The translations under genes and the position numbers were made by a program. 64,000 nt of DNA, taken from Pararobbsia alpina. Its GTDB lineage: Bacteria; Pseudomonadota; Gammaproteobacteria; Burkholderiales; Burkholderiaceae. Below, piece after piece: positions 44,257-54,768 of this stretch. The stretch lies in assembly GCF_902859895.1 (NCBI RefSeq), contig NZ_CADIKM010000004.1, forward strand, positions 1 through 64,000, read 5' to 3'. Position 1 is the stretch's first letter, and each line of letters opens with the position of its first letter. The notes under the pieces are model-generated. The model saw only the letters and a list, made by a program, of their open reading frames with translations, was not told the origin of the DNA and did not search any database.

Positions 44257-44427
44257 TTAGCGCGTGACGGTCACACCCTCGTCGATCACGCCGTAAGCTG
44301 TCACTTTGCCGGTCGGCACCGCCGAACCGGCGTCATCCGTGCCAACCTGGGCGCAACCCGCGCACACCAGGAGACACAGCAGGCCAGCCAAAGCTGCGCC
44401 AAGAATTTCCGTCCGTCTTGTCTTCAT
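44257..44427 (-). CDS. 56-residue lipoprotein
   Basis: ATG 44427 opens a 56-codon frame ending TAA at 44257. Residues 1-24 form a lipoprotein signal, KTRRTEILGAALAGLLCLL then VCAGC, with the lipidated Cys at about residue 25. The mature peptide AQVGTDDAGSAVPTGKVTAYGVIDEGVTVTR is short. AGGTG precedes the ATG. Burkholderia genomes carry similar small lipoproteins next to orn. The function is unknown. Confidence 0.7.
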   Translation of the reverse strand: MKTRRTEILGAALAGLLCLLVCAGCAQVGTDDAGSAVPTGKVTAYGVIDEGVTVTR

Positions 44428-44501
44428 AAAGCACCTGCAGATGCTGATCGAACGAACATTCTAGCGCGGCGGGCGCCGCACCCGAAATCGGTCTGGCTCG
44501 C

Positions 44502-45140
44502 TCAAACAGCCGCTTCCCGGATGAAGTGCTCGCGGTAGTACTTGAGTTCGTCGATCGACTCCTGGATATCGGCAAGCGCCGTATGCGCGCCGCGCTTCGT
44601 GAAGCCCTTGAGCAAGGCCGGTTGCCAGCGGCGGCAAAGCTCCTTGAGCGTGCTGACATCAAGGTTCCGATAGTGAAAAAAGGTCTCGAGCTCAGGCATA
44701 TGGCGCGCCATGAAGCGGCGGTCCTGGCAGATCGAATTGCCGCACATCGGCGACTTGTTCGGCGGCACATAGAGATTCAGGAACGTCTTGAGCTCGGCGA
44801 CCGCGCCGGCTTCGTCGACGCTCGATGCCCGTACCCGGTCGATCAGGCCCGAGCGGCCATGCGTATTCTTGTTCCACTGGTCCATGGCGTCGAGCGTCGC
44901 GTCGGACTGGTGGATCGCGATCACGGGACCCTCGACGGCCACGCTCAGTTGCGAGTCCGTGACGACCACGGCGATCTCGATGACCTTGTCCTTGTCGGGA
45001 TCGAGGCCGGTCATTTCCATATCGACCCAGATCAGGTTCAGCTCGTTGCGCACGAGCGTCTGCGCAACGCTCGTGGCAGTCGCGTCTGCGGCCTCGGCCG
45101 AAGCTTGCGGAACGGTCGGCGGCGTAATGTCGATGGTCAT
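44502..45140 (-). CDS. orn: Oligoribonuclease
   Basis: This 212-residue protein starts at ATG 45140; the frame extends upstream without a site. A variable first 30 residues are followed by the DEDDh exonuclease: [62 protein letters not shown] and [21 protein letters not shown]. It degrades di- to pentaribonucleotides, including pGpG from c-di-GMP turnover. Confidence 0.96.
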   Translation of the reverse strand: MTIDITPPTVPQASAEAADATATSVAQTLVRNELNLIWVDMEMTGLDPDKDKVIEIAVVVTDSQLSVAVEGPVIAIHQSDATLDAMDQWNKNTHGRSGLIDRVRASSVDEAGAVAELKTFLNLYVPPNKSPMCGNSICQDRRFMARHMPELETFFHYRNLDVSTLKELCRRWQPALLKGFTKRGAHTALADIQESIDELKYYREHFIREAAV

Positions 45141-45350
45141 GCTGTGGGCGGTATCCGGTGCGTTGATGAACGAAGGCAGGGAATCAAACAATGAACGAAA
45201 CAAAGAGCAAAGCAGAGCGCAAAAGCGCTCAGGCCGGCTTTGCATTCCGCTGCCGCCAGCGCGTCCAGCCGGCAGCGGGATGAAACGTGGCGCAACAACC
45301 TATAATTGTCGCATAGCTCGATCGAGCCTTTTTTGAACGGAACGCCGGCA

Positions 45351-46598
45351 ATGCTGACCTATCTTTTTATCATCGCGTTACTGGCGATGGTTGCGACCAA
45401 ACTCTGGCTTGCCTCCCGTCAGATCCGCCATGTGACCGCGCACCGGCATGCGGTGCCCGCGCGTTTCACGGAAACCATCACGCTGGACTCGCACCAGCGC
45501 GCCGCCGACTACACCGTCGCACGCACGCGGCTCGCGATGGCCGAGATCGTGGTCGGCGCCGCGCTGCTCGTGGTACTCACGCTGCTGGGCCTGCTCCAAT
45601 GGCTCAATATGACGATTACAGGCTGGCTCGGTCACGGTTTTGCCGCGCAGCTCGTTCTTATCGCGGCAGTCGCCGTGATCACGAGTCTCGTCGATCTACC
45701 TTTCGATTATTACCGACAGTTCGTCATCGAGGAGCGCTTCGGCTTCAACCGGATGACGCGGGCACTGTTTCTCGGCGACCTGGCCAAGTCGATCGGGCTC
45801 GGCGTCGCGCTCGGCCTGCCGCTGCTGGCAGCCGTGCTCTGGCTCATGGGCCGTGCGGGCGCGCTCTGGTGGGTCTGGGCCTGGGTGGTCTGGGTGGCCT
45901 TCAATTCGCTCGTGCTGGTGCTCTACCCGACGGTCATCGCTCCCTTGTTCAACAAGTTCAAGCCGCTCGACGATGCCTCCCTGCGCGCACGGATCGAGGC
46001 CTTGATGGCACGCTGCGGCTTTGCGGCCAAGGGCCTGTTCGTGATGGACGGCAGCCGCCGCTCGGCGCATGGCAACGCCTATTTCACGGGCTTCGGCGCG
46101 GCCAAGCGCATCGTGTTTTTCGATACCCTGCTCGCTCGCTTGAGCGGTGACGAAATCGAAGCGGTGCTCGCGCACGAGCTTGGTCATTTCAAGCGCAAGC
46201 ATGTGCTCAAGCGGCTCGTGGTCACCTTCCTGATCAGCCTCGTCCTGCTCGCACTGCTCGGCTGGCTGGTCCAGCACGTCTGGTTCTACACCCAGCTCGG
46301 CGTGCGGCCGTCGATGGCAGGCGGCAACGACGCACTCGCGCTGATCTTGTTCTTCCTCGTGCTGCCGGTGTTCGTGTTCTTCGTGAGCCCGCTCGGCAGC
46401 CTGAGTTCGCGCAAGCACGAGTTCGAGGCCGATGCCTTCGCCGCGGGCCAGACGCGCGCCGAGGACCTCGTCAGCGCGCTCGTCAAGCTCTACCAGGACA
46501 ATGCGTCGACACTGACGCCCGATCCGCTTTACACAGCGTTCTACTATTCCCATCCGCCCGCGTCACAGCGCATCGACCGGCTGTTGGCGCACGCATGA
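45351..46598 (+). CDS. M48 membrane metallopeptidase (Ste24/CAAX-protease type)
   Basis: This 415-residue protein starts at ATG 45351, with TATAAT 50 bases upstream. It has several membrane helices, zinc motif [14 protein letters not shown] and third ligand E in [15 protein letters not shown]. Bacterial Ste24 homologues probably take part in membrane-protein quality control. Its end overlaps the rsgA start as ATGA, so the two are coupled. Confidence 0.92.
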   Translation: MLTYLFIIALLAMVATKLWLASRQIRHVTAHRHAVPARFTETITLDSHQRAADYTVARTRLAMAEIVVGAALLVVLTLLGLLQWLNMTITGWLGHGFAAQLVLIAAVAVITSLVDLPFDYYRQFVIEERFGFNRMTRALFLGDLAKSIGLGVALGLPLLAAVLWLMGRAGALWWVWAWVVWVAFNSLVLVLYPTVIAPLFNKFKPLDDASLRARIEALMARCGFAAKGLFVMDGSRRSAHGNAYFTGFGAAKRIVFFDTLLARLSGDEIEAVLAHELGHFKRKHVLKRLVVTFLISLVLLALLGWLVQHVWFYTQLGVRPSMAGGNDALALILFFLVLPVFVFFVSPLGSLSSRKHEFEADAFAAGQTRAEDLVSALVKLYQDNASTLTPDPLYTAFYYSHPPASQRIDRLLAHA

Positions 46599-47584
46599 GC
46601 CAATACTCGAATCGAATCGCAAACGCGCAGAACGACGAGGCGGACACCGGCAAGCTAGCGGGCAGGCGCGGCCGGGGCAGTGCATCCGCCACGCTCGAGC
46701 AGGGCCGCGTGATTGCCTCGCACGGCCGGCACTACGTCGTCGCCCCGCAAGGTGGCGCGGCGGCCTTGCAGTGTTTTCCGCGCGGCAAGCGCAGCGAGAT
46801 GGCGGTCGGCGACGAGGTGACGTTCGAGCGGCAATCGGCCGACCAGGGGGTGATCGTCGATATCCTGCCGCGGCGTAATCTGCTGTTTCGTTCGGATCAG
46901 TTCAAGTCGAAGCTGTTCGCCGCGAACCTCGACCAGATGCTGATCATGCTGGCGACCGAGCCCTGGTTCAGCGAGGACCTGCTCGGCCGCTCGCTGGTCG
47001 CGGCCGAGGCGAGCGGAATCGCCCCGCTGATCCTGCTCAACAAGGCGGACCTTCCCGAAGCGCTCGTCTTGGCGCGCGAGCGTCTCGCACCTTATGTCGG
47101 GCTCGGCTATCAGGTCGTGGAAGGGTCGGTCACCGCCCGCCCGGAAGAAGCCGAGTCCCTCGTCGGAGGCCGCCTGCGCGGCCGGACCACGTTGTTGCTG
47201 GGCCAGTCGGGGATGGGCAAGTCAACGCTCGTGAACCTGCTGGTGCCGGGTGCCGCTGTCGCGACGCGCGAGATCTCGGTGGCACTCAACAGCGGCCGGC
47301 ATACGACCACCTTCACCCGGCTCTACCAGTTACCGGGAGGTGGCGCGCTGATCGATTCACCGGGCTTTCAGGAGTTCGGCCTGCATCATCTGACCGAGGG
47401 CATGCTCGAGCGTGCATTCCCCGAATTCCGGTCATTGCTGCCGCATTGCCGGTTCTACAACTGCCGTCATCTGCACGAGCCAGGTTGTGCGATTCTGGAC
47501 GGGGTCGAAAAGGGGAAGATCGGAAAAACGCGTCACGCGCTGTACGAGCAACTCGTGCACGAGGCGAGCCAGATCGTCCGGTAG
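46595..47584 (+). CDS. rsgA: Ribosome small subunit-dependent GTPase A
   Basis: This 329-residue protein has an OB fold (about 50-110), then a circularly permuted GTPase: LLNKADL (G4) precedes [14 protein letters not shown] (G1) and DSPGFQEFG (G3). A C-terminal zinc site is seen in [15 protein letters not shown]. It assists late 30S maturation. It is translationally coupled to the M48 gene. Confidence 0.96.
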   Translation: MSQYSNRIANAQNDEADTGKLAGRRGRGSASATLEQGRVIASHGRHYVVAPQGGAAALQCFPRGKRSEMAVGDEVTFERQSADQGVIVDILPRRNLLFRSDQFKSKLFAANLDQMLIMLATEPWFSEDLLGRSLVAAEASGIAPLILLNKADLPEALVLARERLAPYVGLGYQVVEGSVTARPEEAESLVGGRLRGRTTLLLGQSGMGKSTLVNLLVPGAAVATREISVALNSGRHTTTFTRLYQLPGGGALIDSPGFQEFGLHHLTEGMLERAFPEFRSLLPHCRFYNCRHLHEPGCAILDGVEKGKIGKTRHALYEQLVHEASQIVR

Positions 47585-47601
47585 TCCGTGGTCTGGTTCG
47601 T

Positions 47602-48540
47602 TCAGCCGACCCAGAGCGCGATCGTGAGCATCAACAGCAGGAGCATCCAGAGGATCACCGCGCGCCAGACCAGGCCGATCGCCGATTGCAGCGTGCGCGG
47701 TGTGCAGTCTTCGCCGACCGGCAGCAGCCCCGCATCGCCGACATCGAGCGCTTCGACGCCGCTCACTTCGGCAAGCGGTCCGTTCAGGCGCGCACCGAGC
47801 GCCCCGCTCCCCGCGGCGAGCAAGACACCGTCGTTCGCGTCAGGCCATTGACGCGTGTAGTTGCGCCACGAGTAAATGGCGTCCTCGAAATTGCCGACGA
47901 TCGCAAACCCCATTGCGGTGAGCCGCACCGGCACCCAGTCGATTACGAAGAAAGCCTGCCGTGCAAAATTCGAGAACGGGCCGCTGCGTTCGGCCAGTGG
48001 ATCGGCCCAGGCGCGCGCCAGATACTCGGTGACGCGATAAAGCACGGCGCCTGCCGGCCCGATCGGCACGAGAAACCAGAAAAACACACCGAATACATGG
48101 CGATGCGAAGCGACCACCGCATGAATCAGGGTATGCCGGACGATTTCACTGACCGGCATGTCGAGCGTTTCGAGGCCAGTCCATTCCTGGAGAATTTCGC
48201 GTGCACGCGGCACGTCATCGCTATTCAGCGCGACGTGAATATCGGTGAAATAGTGGCTGAATTGCCGAAAGCCGAGCGTGAAATAGATGACGGCGACATT
48301 CCAGATAAATGCGAGCGCGAAATTGATCCGAAACAGCACGTAGTAGATGATGCCGGTGATGAGCGTCCAGGGCAGCACGACGCCGAGCCATGCGAGCACG
48401 CCATGCCGGGTCTTGCCCGCATCGACGCCCTGCGCCGCGCTCTGCGCATGCAGGCGTAGCAGGCGGGCCAGCGGATTTTCCAGCGATACGGCGCGAAGCT
48501 GTTCGAGAACCAGCGCAAGCAATACGGAAAAGAAGGTCAT
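47602..48540 (-). CDS. CobD/CbiB-family membrane protein
   Basis: This 312-residue protein has four to six helices. The pattern MTFFSVLLALVLEQLR, then FGVFFWFLVPIGPAGAVLYR and FVIDWVPVRLTAMGFAIVGNFEDAIYSWR, is that of CobD/CbiB-like proteins. True CobD makes adenosylcobinamide; no other cobalamin genes are near, and this conserved Burkholderiales copy may have another role. It is convergent with rsgA. Confidence 0.85.
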   Translation of the reverse strand: MTFFSVLLALVLEQLRAVSLENPLARLLRLHAQSAAQGVDAGKTRHGVLAWLGVVLPWTLITGIIYYVLFRINFALAFIWNVAVIYFTLGFRQFSHYFTDIHVALNSDDVPRAREILQEWTGLETLDMPVSEIVRHTLIHAVVASHRHVFGVFFWFLVPIGPAGAVLYRVTEYLARAWADPLAERSGPFSNFARQAFFVIDWVPVRLTAMGFAIVGNFEDAIYSWRNYTRQWPDANDGVLLAAGSGALGARLNGPLAEVSGVEALDVGDAGLLPVGEDCTPRTLQSAIGLVWRAVILWMLLLLMLTIALWVG

Positions 48541-48597
48541 GCGGCAAGCCGTTGGTGTCTTTGTGCGGTAAACATAGCACAGCCCCCGACTCGGCCA

Positions 48598-49284
48598 TCA
48601 GACCAATAGAAAGCGATACAAATTGCGCAACATCCTCGCCGTCGCCCCCCAGATGAAATAGGCGCCCTCGTTGTCCGCGCGCGGAAATGGCATGGAGAAA
48701 AAACGGCGGCTGCCGGTCTCATAACGGAATTCGCGAATCTGGTGATGCGCGGGGTCCATCAGGAACGCGAGCGGCACTTCAAAAATCTCGGCGACTTCGC
48801 CGTCGTCGGCCGTCACGGTAAAGGGCGGGTGAACAAGCGCGACAACCGGCGTCACGCAATAGCCGGTGCCGGTCAGCAGATCGGGAAGGCAGCCGAGCAC
48901 TTCGACATGCGCGGGGTCGAGGGCCACCTCTTCATAGGCCTCGCGCAACGCCGTGGCGACCGCATCCCGATCACCGGGTTCGACACGGCCGCCCGGGAAG
49001 CTGATCTGCCCCGCATGATCGGTCAGGTGCTCGGCACGCTGGGTCAGCAGGACGGTCAGCCCGTCGCGGCGGTCAACGAGCGGAATCAGCACCGCGGCGA
49101 CACGCGGGTCGCGCGCCGGGTCGACCCGGCTATCTTCGGCCGGCTCAGGCTCCCAGGCGTGATCGAGCGATGCAAAGCGCTTGCGCAACGCGGCGGGGCT
49201 CAGGCGCTCGGAAGAAACTGGCGGCAGCGCGTCGTCGATCGAGACGACGGGCAGGAGTTCTGGATCAAACAGCGGACGGGCCAT
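48598..49284 (-). CDS. Nudix CoA pyrophosphatase
   Basis: This protein has about 228 residues from ATG 49284; a GTG at 49293 is an alternative. The NudL pattern LLTQRAEHLTDHAGQISFPGGRVEPGD precedes the Nudix box GRVEPGDRDAVATALREAYEEVAL, followed by LTGTGYCVTPVVALV. It cleaves CoA and acyl-CoA to 3',5'-ADP and phosphopantetheine. It lies downstream of the ribosomal operon, past a terminator. Confidence 0.9.
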   Translation of the reverse strand: MARPLFDPELLPVVSIDDALPPVSSERLSPAALRKRFASLDHAWEPEPAEDSRVDPARDPRVAAVLIPLVDRRDGLTVLLTQRAEHLTDHAGQISFPGGRVEPGDRDAVATALREAYEEVALDPAHVEVLGCLPDLLTGTGYCVTPVVALVHPPFTVTADDGEVAEIFEVPLAFLMDPAHHQIREFRYETGSRRFFSMPFPRADNEGAYFIWGATARMLRNLYRFLLV

Positions 49285-49323
49285 GGAACCCACGAAAAAC
49301 CACGAGACGGAGACAGAATAAAA

Positions 49324-49345
49324 AAAGCACCCCGGGGGGTGCTTT
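49324..49345 (-). terminator. Terminator of the rpsP-rimM-trmD-rplS operon
   Basis: AAAGCACCCC (49324) pairs with GGGGTGCTTT (49336) across two bases, and on the minus strand a long T run follows. It lies 14 bases past the rplS stop. Confidence 0.9.
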
Positions 49346-49358
49346 CTTCCTTGCGGGA

Positions 49359-49742
49359 TTACGCTTCGACAGCGCGATCCTTGAAGGTGAGCTTTTCCTT
49401 GATCCGAGCCGACTTGCCCGAACGTTCGCGCAGGTAGTACAGCTTTGCACGACGCACATCGCCACGACGCTTGACGACGATGCTGGCGAGCAGCGGGGAA
49501 TAGGTCTGGAAGGTCCGTTCGACGCCTTCGCCCGACGAGATCTTGCGGACGATGAACGACGAGTTGAGGCCGCGGTTACGCTTGGCGATCACCACGCCTT
49601 CATACGCCTGCACACGCTTGCGCGTGCCTTCGACGACGCTCACGCTGACGATCACCGTATCGCCCGGGGCGAACGACGGAATGGTCTTCTCACCGAGCGA
49701 GCGGGCGATTTCTTCCTGCTCGAGCTTTTCAATCAGATTCAT
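49359..49742 (-). CDS. rplS: 50S ribosomal protein L19
   Basis: This 127-residue protein has [66 protein letters not shown] and [18 protein letters not shown], all L19 hallmarks, with a short C-terminal extension. It sits at the 30S-50S interface. Its start overlaps the end of trmD by 14 bases. Confidence 0.98.
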   Translation of the reverse strand: MNLIEKLEQEEIARSLGEKTIPSFAPGDTVIVSVSVVEGTRKRVQAYEGVVIAKRNRGLNSSFIVRKISSGEGVERTFQTYSPLLASIVVKRRGDVRRAKLYYLRERSGKSARIKEKLTFKDRAVEA

Positions 49743-50637
49743 TGCTGACTCCTGGATCCATCATGCCGGCGTTGATGCCTTGTTCCGCCGCTGTGCGGCC
49801 GCGAACTTCAGTGGCCCCGGTAGAGGATGGGTTTGATACAGGCACCGCTCGTGCGGTACCCCCGTGTTGCGCCCCGGCCGGTTGACCCGTTCCGAGACTG
49901 GCGAGCCATGCCTCATCGGCACGGCTCAACGTCTTGTGCCGGCGCGCTGCCTTGATCAGATCAGGGCGCTTCGCCAGCGTATTGGCAAGTGCCTGACGGC
50001 GCCGCCACAATTCGATTTCGGCATGATTGCCGCCGAGCAATACGTCCGGCACGCGCACACCTTCATATTCTTCCGGCCGCGTGTAGTGCGGATAGTCGAG
50101 CAGGCCATCGACGAAACTGTCCTGCACGGCCGACTGCGCATCGTTGAGCACACCCGGCAACTGCCGTACCACCGCATCCATCAGTGCCATCGCCGGTAAC
50201 TCGCCGCCCGACAGCACGAAGTCGCCGAGGCTCACTTCCTCGTCGACGCACCGATCGACCAACCGCTGATCGATCGCTTCATAACGTCCGCACAACAGGA
50301 TCAGACCCGCCTCGGCTGCGAACGCCATCACCTTGCGGTGCGTCAGCGGCGTGCCCTGCGGCGACATCAACAGCACACGCGGCTTCGCCACGCCAGCAGC
50401 TGCCTGCGCGGCTTTCGCCGCGGTGATCGCATCTTCAAGCGGCCGCGCCAGCATGACCATGCCAGGGCCACCGCCATACGGACGATCGTCGACCGTCCGA
50501 TAGTTGTTCGACGTGAAATCGCGCGGATTCCACGTGCGCAGGGCAAAGCGCTGCTGCTTGACCGCCCTGCTCGTGATGCCGTAGTCGGTCAGGGCGCCGA
50601 ACATCTCGGGAAAGAGCGTGACGACATCGAACTGCAT
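49729..50637 (-). CDS. trmD: tRNA (guanine-N1)-methyltransferase
   Basis: This 302-residue protein starts at ATG 50637 ([26 protein letters not shown]). The trefoil-knot SAM site is seen in [43 protein letters not shown]. It methylates G37 of tRNAs and prevents frameshifting. About 50 residues at the C-terminus, after ASLGTGQ, exceed the usual length and are low-complexity; they overlap the rplS start. Confidence 0.97.
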   Translation of the reverse strand: MQFDVVTLFPEMFGALTDYGITSRAVKQQRFALRTWNPRDFTSNNYRTVDDRPYGGGPGMVMLARPLEDAITAAKAAQAAAGVAKPRVLLMSPQGTPLTHRKVMAFAAEAGLILLCGRYEAIDQRLVDRCVDEEVSLGDFVLSGGELPAMALMDAVVRQLPGVLNDAQSAVQDSFVDGLLDYPHYTRPEEYEGVRVPDVLLGGNHAEIELWRRRQALANTLAKRPDLIKAARRHKTLSRADEAWLASLGTGQPAGAQHGGTARAVPVSNPSSTGATEVRGRTAAEQGINAGMMDPGVSNESD

Positions 50638-50662
50638 CGCACTCTCCGAAAGGAGATCGTGA

Positions 50663-51499
50663 CTAATAATCAAAGCCCCAATCGACCACGATCCGGCGCG
50701 CTTCGAGATCGACACCGCGCACATACGCATCGACAAACGGAATCAAACGCTCGTCAACGACAACCGCGGGCTCCCTGCCCTTGGCACCCTTGCTACCGTT
50801 CGTGCCTTTACCGCGCCGCGTATCGACGGCGGCTTCCGCCGGCAAGCCGGTTTGCCCGTCATCCTGTGGCCCGGCCGGCGCACGCACCGGCACAATCCGC
50901 ATCACCGAGTGCGCGCCGTTATCGATCAGGCCCACGACCTCGCCGAGTGCTTCGCCCTCGGTGTTGATCACGGCCAGACCGATCAGGTCGACCCAATAGA
51001 ACTCGTCCTGCGGCAGCTTCGGAAAGTCCGCGCGGCGCACGTGCACCGTCGTTCCCTTCGCTGCGAGCGCCTGGTCGCGATCTGCAATACCGGCCAGAAG
51101 CGCAACCACGCTGCCACTGTGCATCTTCGCGTCGCGCACGCTGACGAGCCGGAGCGGCGCCCGAGGCTCGTCACGCGAACCCGCCGACAGGCCCGCAGGT
51201 CTGCCCACTACGGGCAAGCGAGCCGCAACCCACCAGCGTCGCGAGCCGACCATGGCGTCGCCGCCGTGGCCGTCCTGCGCGTGCGGCTGGATCTTGACCC
51301 AGCCCTTGACACCGTACGCATCGACGACGACACCGACCTCGATGAGATCGTCAGGCAGCGTGCCTGTCGCGGCCCCGCTGGCCTGCGCCTCGGAGGCGGC
51401 TGTCAACGGTAAGTCGGCAGCCGTGTCGTCAGCGACGCTTTTCCCTGCAACGACCGTGTCGGCGACTTTGCGCTTCGCGAAATTGCCGAATGTAGCCAA
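50663..51499 (-). CDS. rimM: 16S rRNA processing protein RimM
   Basis: This 278-residue protein is longer than the usual 170-180. A 50-residue N-terminal extension precedes the RimM barrel ([23 protein letters not shown]). A PRC barrel follows ([36 protein letters not shown]) with a charged insert before [24 protein letters not shown]. It helps 30S head maturation. It lies between rpsP and trmD as in most bacteria. Confidence 0.95.
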   Translation of the reverse strand: MATFGNFAKRKVADTVVAGKSVADDTAADLPLTAASEAQASGAATGTLPDDLIEVGVVVDAYGVKGWVKIQPHAQDGHGGDAMVGSRRWWVAARLPVVGRPAGLSAGSRDEPRAPLRLVSVRDAKMHSGSVVALLAGIADRDQALAAKGTTVHVRRADFPKLPQDEFYWVDLIGLAVINTEGEALGEVVGLIDNGAHSVMRIVPVRAPAGPQDDGQTGLPAEAAVDTRRGKGTNGSKGAKGREPAVVVDERLIPFVDAYVRGVDLEARRIVVDWGFDY

Positions 51500-51530
51500 A
51501 GACTGAACTCAGCTAAAACGCGTCTGCAGC

Positions 51531-51797
51531 TCAGGCAGCGGCAGCAACAGCCGGTGCCGCAGCTTGCGATTGCTTGACGAGGCGAGCCACCGTTTCCGAC
51601 AGCTGGGCGCCCGTGCCCGTCCAGTAGGTCAGGCGGTCTTGCGCAATGCGCAGCGCCTCGCCCTTCTGAGCGATCGGGTTGTAGAAACCGAGCTTTTCAA
51701 TGAAGCGGCCATCGCGGCGATTGCGCGAATCGGTCACGACGATGTTGTAGAACGGGCGCTTCTTGGCGCCGCCGCGTGCGAGACGGATGATGACCAT
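51531..51797 (-). CDS. rpsP: 30S ribosomal protein S16
   Basis: This 88-residue protein starts at ATG 51797; longer frames upstream are not conserved. [40 protein letters not shown] is diagnostic, followed by an alanine-rich tail. It is the first gene of the ribosomal operon; 31 bases separate it from rimM. Confidence 0.98.
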   Translation of the reverse strand: MVIIRLARGGAKKRPFYNIVVTDSRNRRDGRFIEKLGFYNPIAQKGEALRIAQDRLTYWTGTGAQLSETVARLVKQSQAAAPAVAAAA

Positions 51798-52137
51798 GCA
51801 GAATCCTTGGTAGATCGGAAGTGATCGAATACGGAAACCGCGAAGTATAGCCTGAAAGATACGCCCGAACAAACACTTACCCCTGTTCGAACGTGTTTTT
51901 GTGTGGTTGGGACGCGAAAGAGGAGGGATTTCCCGGCCGACTCTCCGGTTTACCCTCTGCACACCCTTCCGTCAGGCGCGCGGCGTACAATCCGTGCCGG
52001 CCGTTCGAGCTTGCACCGAGGACCTGCGTTGCCGCTTTCAGCCGTCCGCCGCGGCCCGTCATCATTCGAATGCCGCATTGTTCCAAAGCCGCTTCAATGC
52101 CGCTTGCCACCTCTCCTTGTTTTTCCTTGTCGTCCTC

Positions 52138-52587
52138 ATGTCCAACGCCGCCGTCCAGCCGTTCAAATCCAAGACCCTCACTGCTGCTCTTGCCTTCGTG
52201 CTCGGCTGGGCCGGTATTCATCGCTTCTACCTGCGCGGCGCGGCCGACCGCTACGGCTGGCTCCATCTCGCTGGCAGCGCGCTCGGCCTCGTGGGCATGT
52301 GGCTCATGTGGACGACCGCACGCGCCTCGATCGCAGGATGGATCCTGACCGCCATCGGCTGCGTATCGGTACTCGCGGGCTTCCTCGCGGCAATCGTCTA
52401 CGGCCTGCGCCCAGACGAGCGATGGGATGCGAAGTTCAATCCGGGCAGCGTGCGCCGCAGCCAGTCAGGCTGGACGGTCGTGCTTATCGTGATCTTCGCG
52501 CTCTTTATCGGTGCCGGCTATCTGATGGCGGGACTCGCGTTTACGTTTCAGACCTACTTCGAGAGCCAGGTCGGAAGCGAGGGGTAA
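52138..52587 (+). CDS. TM2-domain membrane protein
   Basis: This 149-residue protein starts at ATG 52138. The TM2 motif KSKTLTAALAFVLGWAGIHRFYLR starts the protein, then GSALGLVGMWLMW. Two further hydrophobic segments follow, one ending YGLRPDERWDAKFNPG and one VVLIVIFALFIGAGYLM. The function of TM2 proteins in bacteria is unknown. It is divergent from rpsP. Confidence 0.87.
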   Translation: MSNAAVQPFKSKTLTAALAFVLGWAGIHRFYLRGAADRYGWLHLAGSALGLVGMWLMWTTARASIAGWILTAIGCVSVLAGFLAAIVYGLRPDERWDAKFNPGSVRRSQSGWTVVLIVIFALFIGAGYLMAGLAFTFQTYFESQVGSEG

Positions 52588-52617
52588 CAGGAAACGACCG
52601 GTTCGCCGGGGCGAGTC

Positions 52618-53898
52618 TCAATCACCGAACAGCGACAACTGCGAGTCATCGAGCTTGCCGTCCGGGCCTCGCCTCGCACTGCGCCGGATGTCCGGCCGGG
52701 CGAATTGCGACATGTCCATGATTCCGCGGTGTCGTTCGTTCAGGCCCAGGCGTTTCACCGCCTTCTGGAAACGCTGCCGCAGCAGGTCGGCCCAAAGCCC
52801 ACTGCCCTTCATCCTCGTGGCGAACGAGGAATCGTAGTTCTTGCCACCGCGCATGTCCCGCACGCGGTTCATCACGCGGGCCGCACGATCCGGAAAATGC
52901 GCGGCGAGCCATTGCTCGAACAATGGCGAGACCTCCCAGGGCAGGCGCAGCACGATATAGCTCGCCGCGCTCGCACCAGCCTCGGCACACGCTTCGAGCA
53001 CATGCTCCATCTCAGGCTCCGTCACAAAGGGAATGACCGGGGCAATCGACACGCCGACCTGCACCCCGGCGTCGGCAAGCACGCGGATGGTCCGCAGACG
53101 CCGCGCCGGCGACGCAGCGCGCGGCTCGAGTGTGCGGGCGACGGCGGGATCGAGCGTGGTGATCGTGATCGCGGCGGAAAACAGATTGCGCTCGGCCATC
53201 GGCACCAGCAGGTCGAGATCCCTTTCGATCAGCGACGACTTCGTGATCGCCGCAAACGGATTGCCCGCCCGGCTCAGCACCTCGATCACGCCGCGCGTGA
53301 TGCGCCGCTCACGTTCGACCGGCTGGTAGGCATCCGTATTCACGCCGAGCGCGATCGATTCGGGCTGGTAGCTCGGCCGCGCAAGCTCGCGCTCCAGCAG
53401 TTCGGCCGCATTGACCTTCGCATAGATCCGACTCTCGAAATCGAGCCCGGGCGAAAGACCGAGATAGCTGTGCGTCGGGCGCGCAAAGCAGTAGATGCAA
53501 CCATGCTCGCAACCCCGGTAGGGATTGAGCGACACCTCGAATGGAATGTCGGGCGACTGATTGCGTGTAAGAATGCTCTTCGCATATTCATCAAAAACCT
53601 GCGTGCGAAGCTGCGGACCGTCCTCTTCGTCGTCATGGCTCCAGCCGTCGTCGAAGGCGCGGCGTTCGTCGAGCTCGAAACGCCCCTGCAAATTGACCAC
53701 GGCACCGCGACCCTTGAGCGGTATGAGCGGCCGTTCGACGACCGGCGCCTCGCCGGGCAGTTCCGGATCGGCGCGGTCGACCTCCGTGCGGCCGTCCGCT
53801 TCGCCTGCATCGCGACGGCGCGGATCGGTCTTCGGAGGACATGCGCGGTCGTTATCGGGGCGATGGGAACTCATGGGCGACGGCAAGGCGGTTGACAT
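52618..53898 (-). CDS. PA0069-family radical SAM protein
   Basis: This protein has 426 residues from ATG 53898, or 418 from ATG 53874; neither site is strong. The cluster motif is NPYRGCEHGCIYCFARPTHSY (C-x3-C-x2-C). Nearby blocks FESRIYAKVNAAELLERELARP, GVNTDAYQPVER and ITTLDPAVARTLEPRAASPARRL are those of the PA0069 family, related to spore-photoproduct-lyase-like proteins. The substrate is unknown. An IS200/IS605-like hairpin overlaps the upstream region. Confidence 0.88.
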   Translation of the reverse strand: MSTALPSPMSSHRPDNDRACPPKTDPRRRDAGEADGRTEVDRADPELPGEAPVVERPLIPLKGRGAVVNLQGRFELDERRAFDDGWSHDDEEDGPQLRTQVFDEYAKSILTRNQSPDIPFEVSLNPYRGCEHGCIYCFARPTHSYLGLSPGLDFESRIYAKVNAAELLERELARPSYQPESIALGVNTDAYQPVERERRITRGVIEVLSRAGNPFAAITKSSLIERDLDLLVPMAERNLFSAAITITTLDPAVARTLEPRAASPARRLRTIRVLADAGVQVGVSIAPVIPFVTEPEMEHVLEACAEAGASAASYIVLRLPWEVSPLFEQWLAAHFPDRAARVMNRVRDMRGGKNYDSSFATRMKGSGLWADLLRQRFQKAVKRLGLNERHRGIMDMSQFARPDIRRSARRGPDGKLDDSQLSLFGD

Positions 53899-53922
53899 CC
53901 TCCCCTGCCTTGAAGGGAGGGG
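53899..53922. repeat. Hairpin resembling IS200/IS605 ends
   Basis: CCTCCC (53899) and GGGAGG (53915) flank CTGCCTTGAA. The surrounding GACATCCTCCCC...GGGAGGGGACTCC pattern is like the sub-terminal hairpins of IS200/IS605 elements. No transposase is present. It lies directly upstream of a radical SAM start codon. Confidence 0.5.
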
Positions 53923-54130
53923 ACTCCCACTGCAAGAAAAGCGCCCCGACATCATCTCAAAGAAACTTCGGACTTACGCTTTCTCCAGGGGCCGACACCG
54001 CCAGTTCGGCGGCCAATCCATTTCGCGCAACGTTGACGACTCAGTAGTGGATCAAGACACACTCTGCAGACTTCAATTGGAGCACGGAAATACTGTATGA
54101 ATATACAGTACACCACCCCGCCCTCGACCG

Positions 54131-54619
54131 CTAGTCTTCGATCGAGATTTCGAAGGTCTCCTTGATCTCCTCCATCACGACATAGCTTTTCGACTGCACG
54201 GCGCCGGGCAACTGCAACAGCATGTCGCCGAGCAGCTTGCGGTAGTCCCCCATTTCGCGGATGCGCGCCTTGATCAGATAGTCGAAGTCCCCTGACACGA
54301 GGTGGCATTCGAGCACTTCGGGAATCTTCGCGACCTCACGCCGGAACTGCTCGAACATGCTGCCGTTCTTGTGGTCGAGCGTGATTTCGACAAAGACGAG
54401 CAGCGCCGTGCCAAGCAGGGCGGGATTGACGCGCGCGTAATAGCCGGAAATCACGCCGTCGCGCTCCATGCGCTTGACCCGCTCGATACAAGGCGTGAGC
54501 GAGAGGCCGATCTGTTCGGCCAACTCCTTCATGGCCATGCGGCCTTCGCGCTGCAGCAATCGCAGGATCTTATGGTCGAGCTTGTCGAGCGTTCGAACCG
54601 CCTGGCGCTGTGTTCTCAT
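54131..54619 (-). CDS. Lrp/AsnC-family regulator
   Basis: This 162-residue protein has an N-terminal HTH (LDKLDHKILRLLQREGRMAMKELAEQIGLSLTPCIERVKRMERDGVI) and a C-terminal RAM domain (GTALLVFVEITLD, CHLVSGDFDYLIKARI). It is divergent from dadA across 149 bases. Such Lrp-type proteins activate D-amino acid dehydrogenase with alanine as effector. AGCAC/GTGCT at 54680-54692 is a possible half of its site. Confidence 0.93.
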   Translation of the reverse strand: MRTQRQAVRTLDKLDHKILRLLQREGRMAMKELAEQIGLSLTPCIERVKRMERDGVISGYYARVNPALLGTALLVFVEITLDHKNGSMFEQFRREVAKIPEVLECHLVSGDFDYLIKARIREMGDYRKLLGDMLLQLPGAVQSKSYVVMEEIKETFEISIED

Positions 54620-54768
54620 GATTTTTCACCAAATATTGTTTTAGTACAGAAACCTTTGCTACCGAATGCTTAATACCATAGCACTATGTGCTGGGTAGCA
54701 GTTGCTCTTGCAGATTCGCCCCGCCCACCCTTTCTTAGTTGTCTCTCGGATAATCTTAGGCGGTCCTC

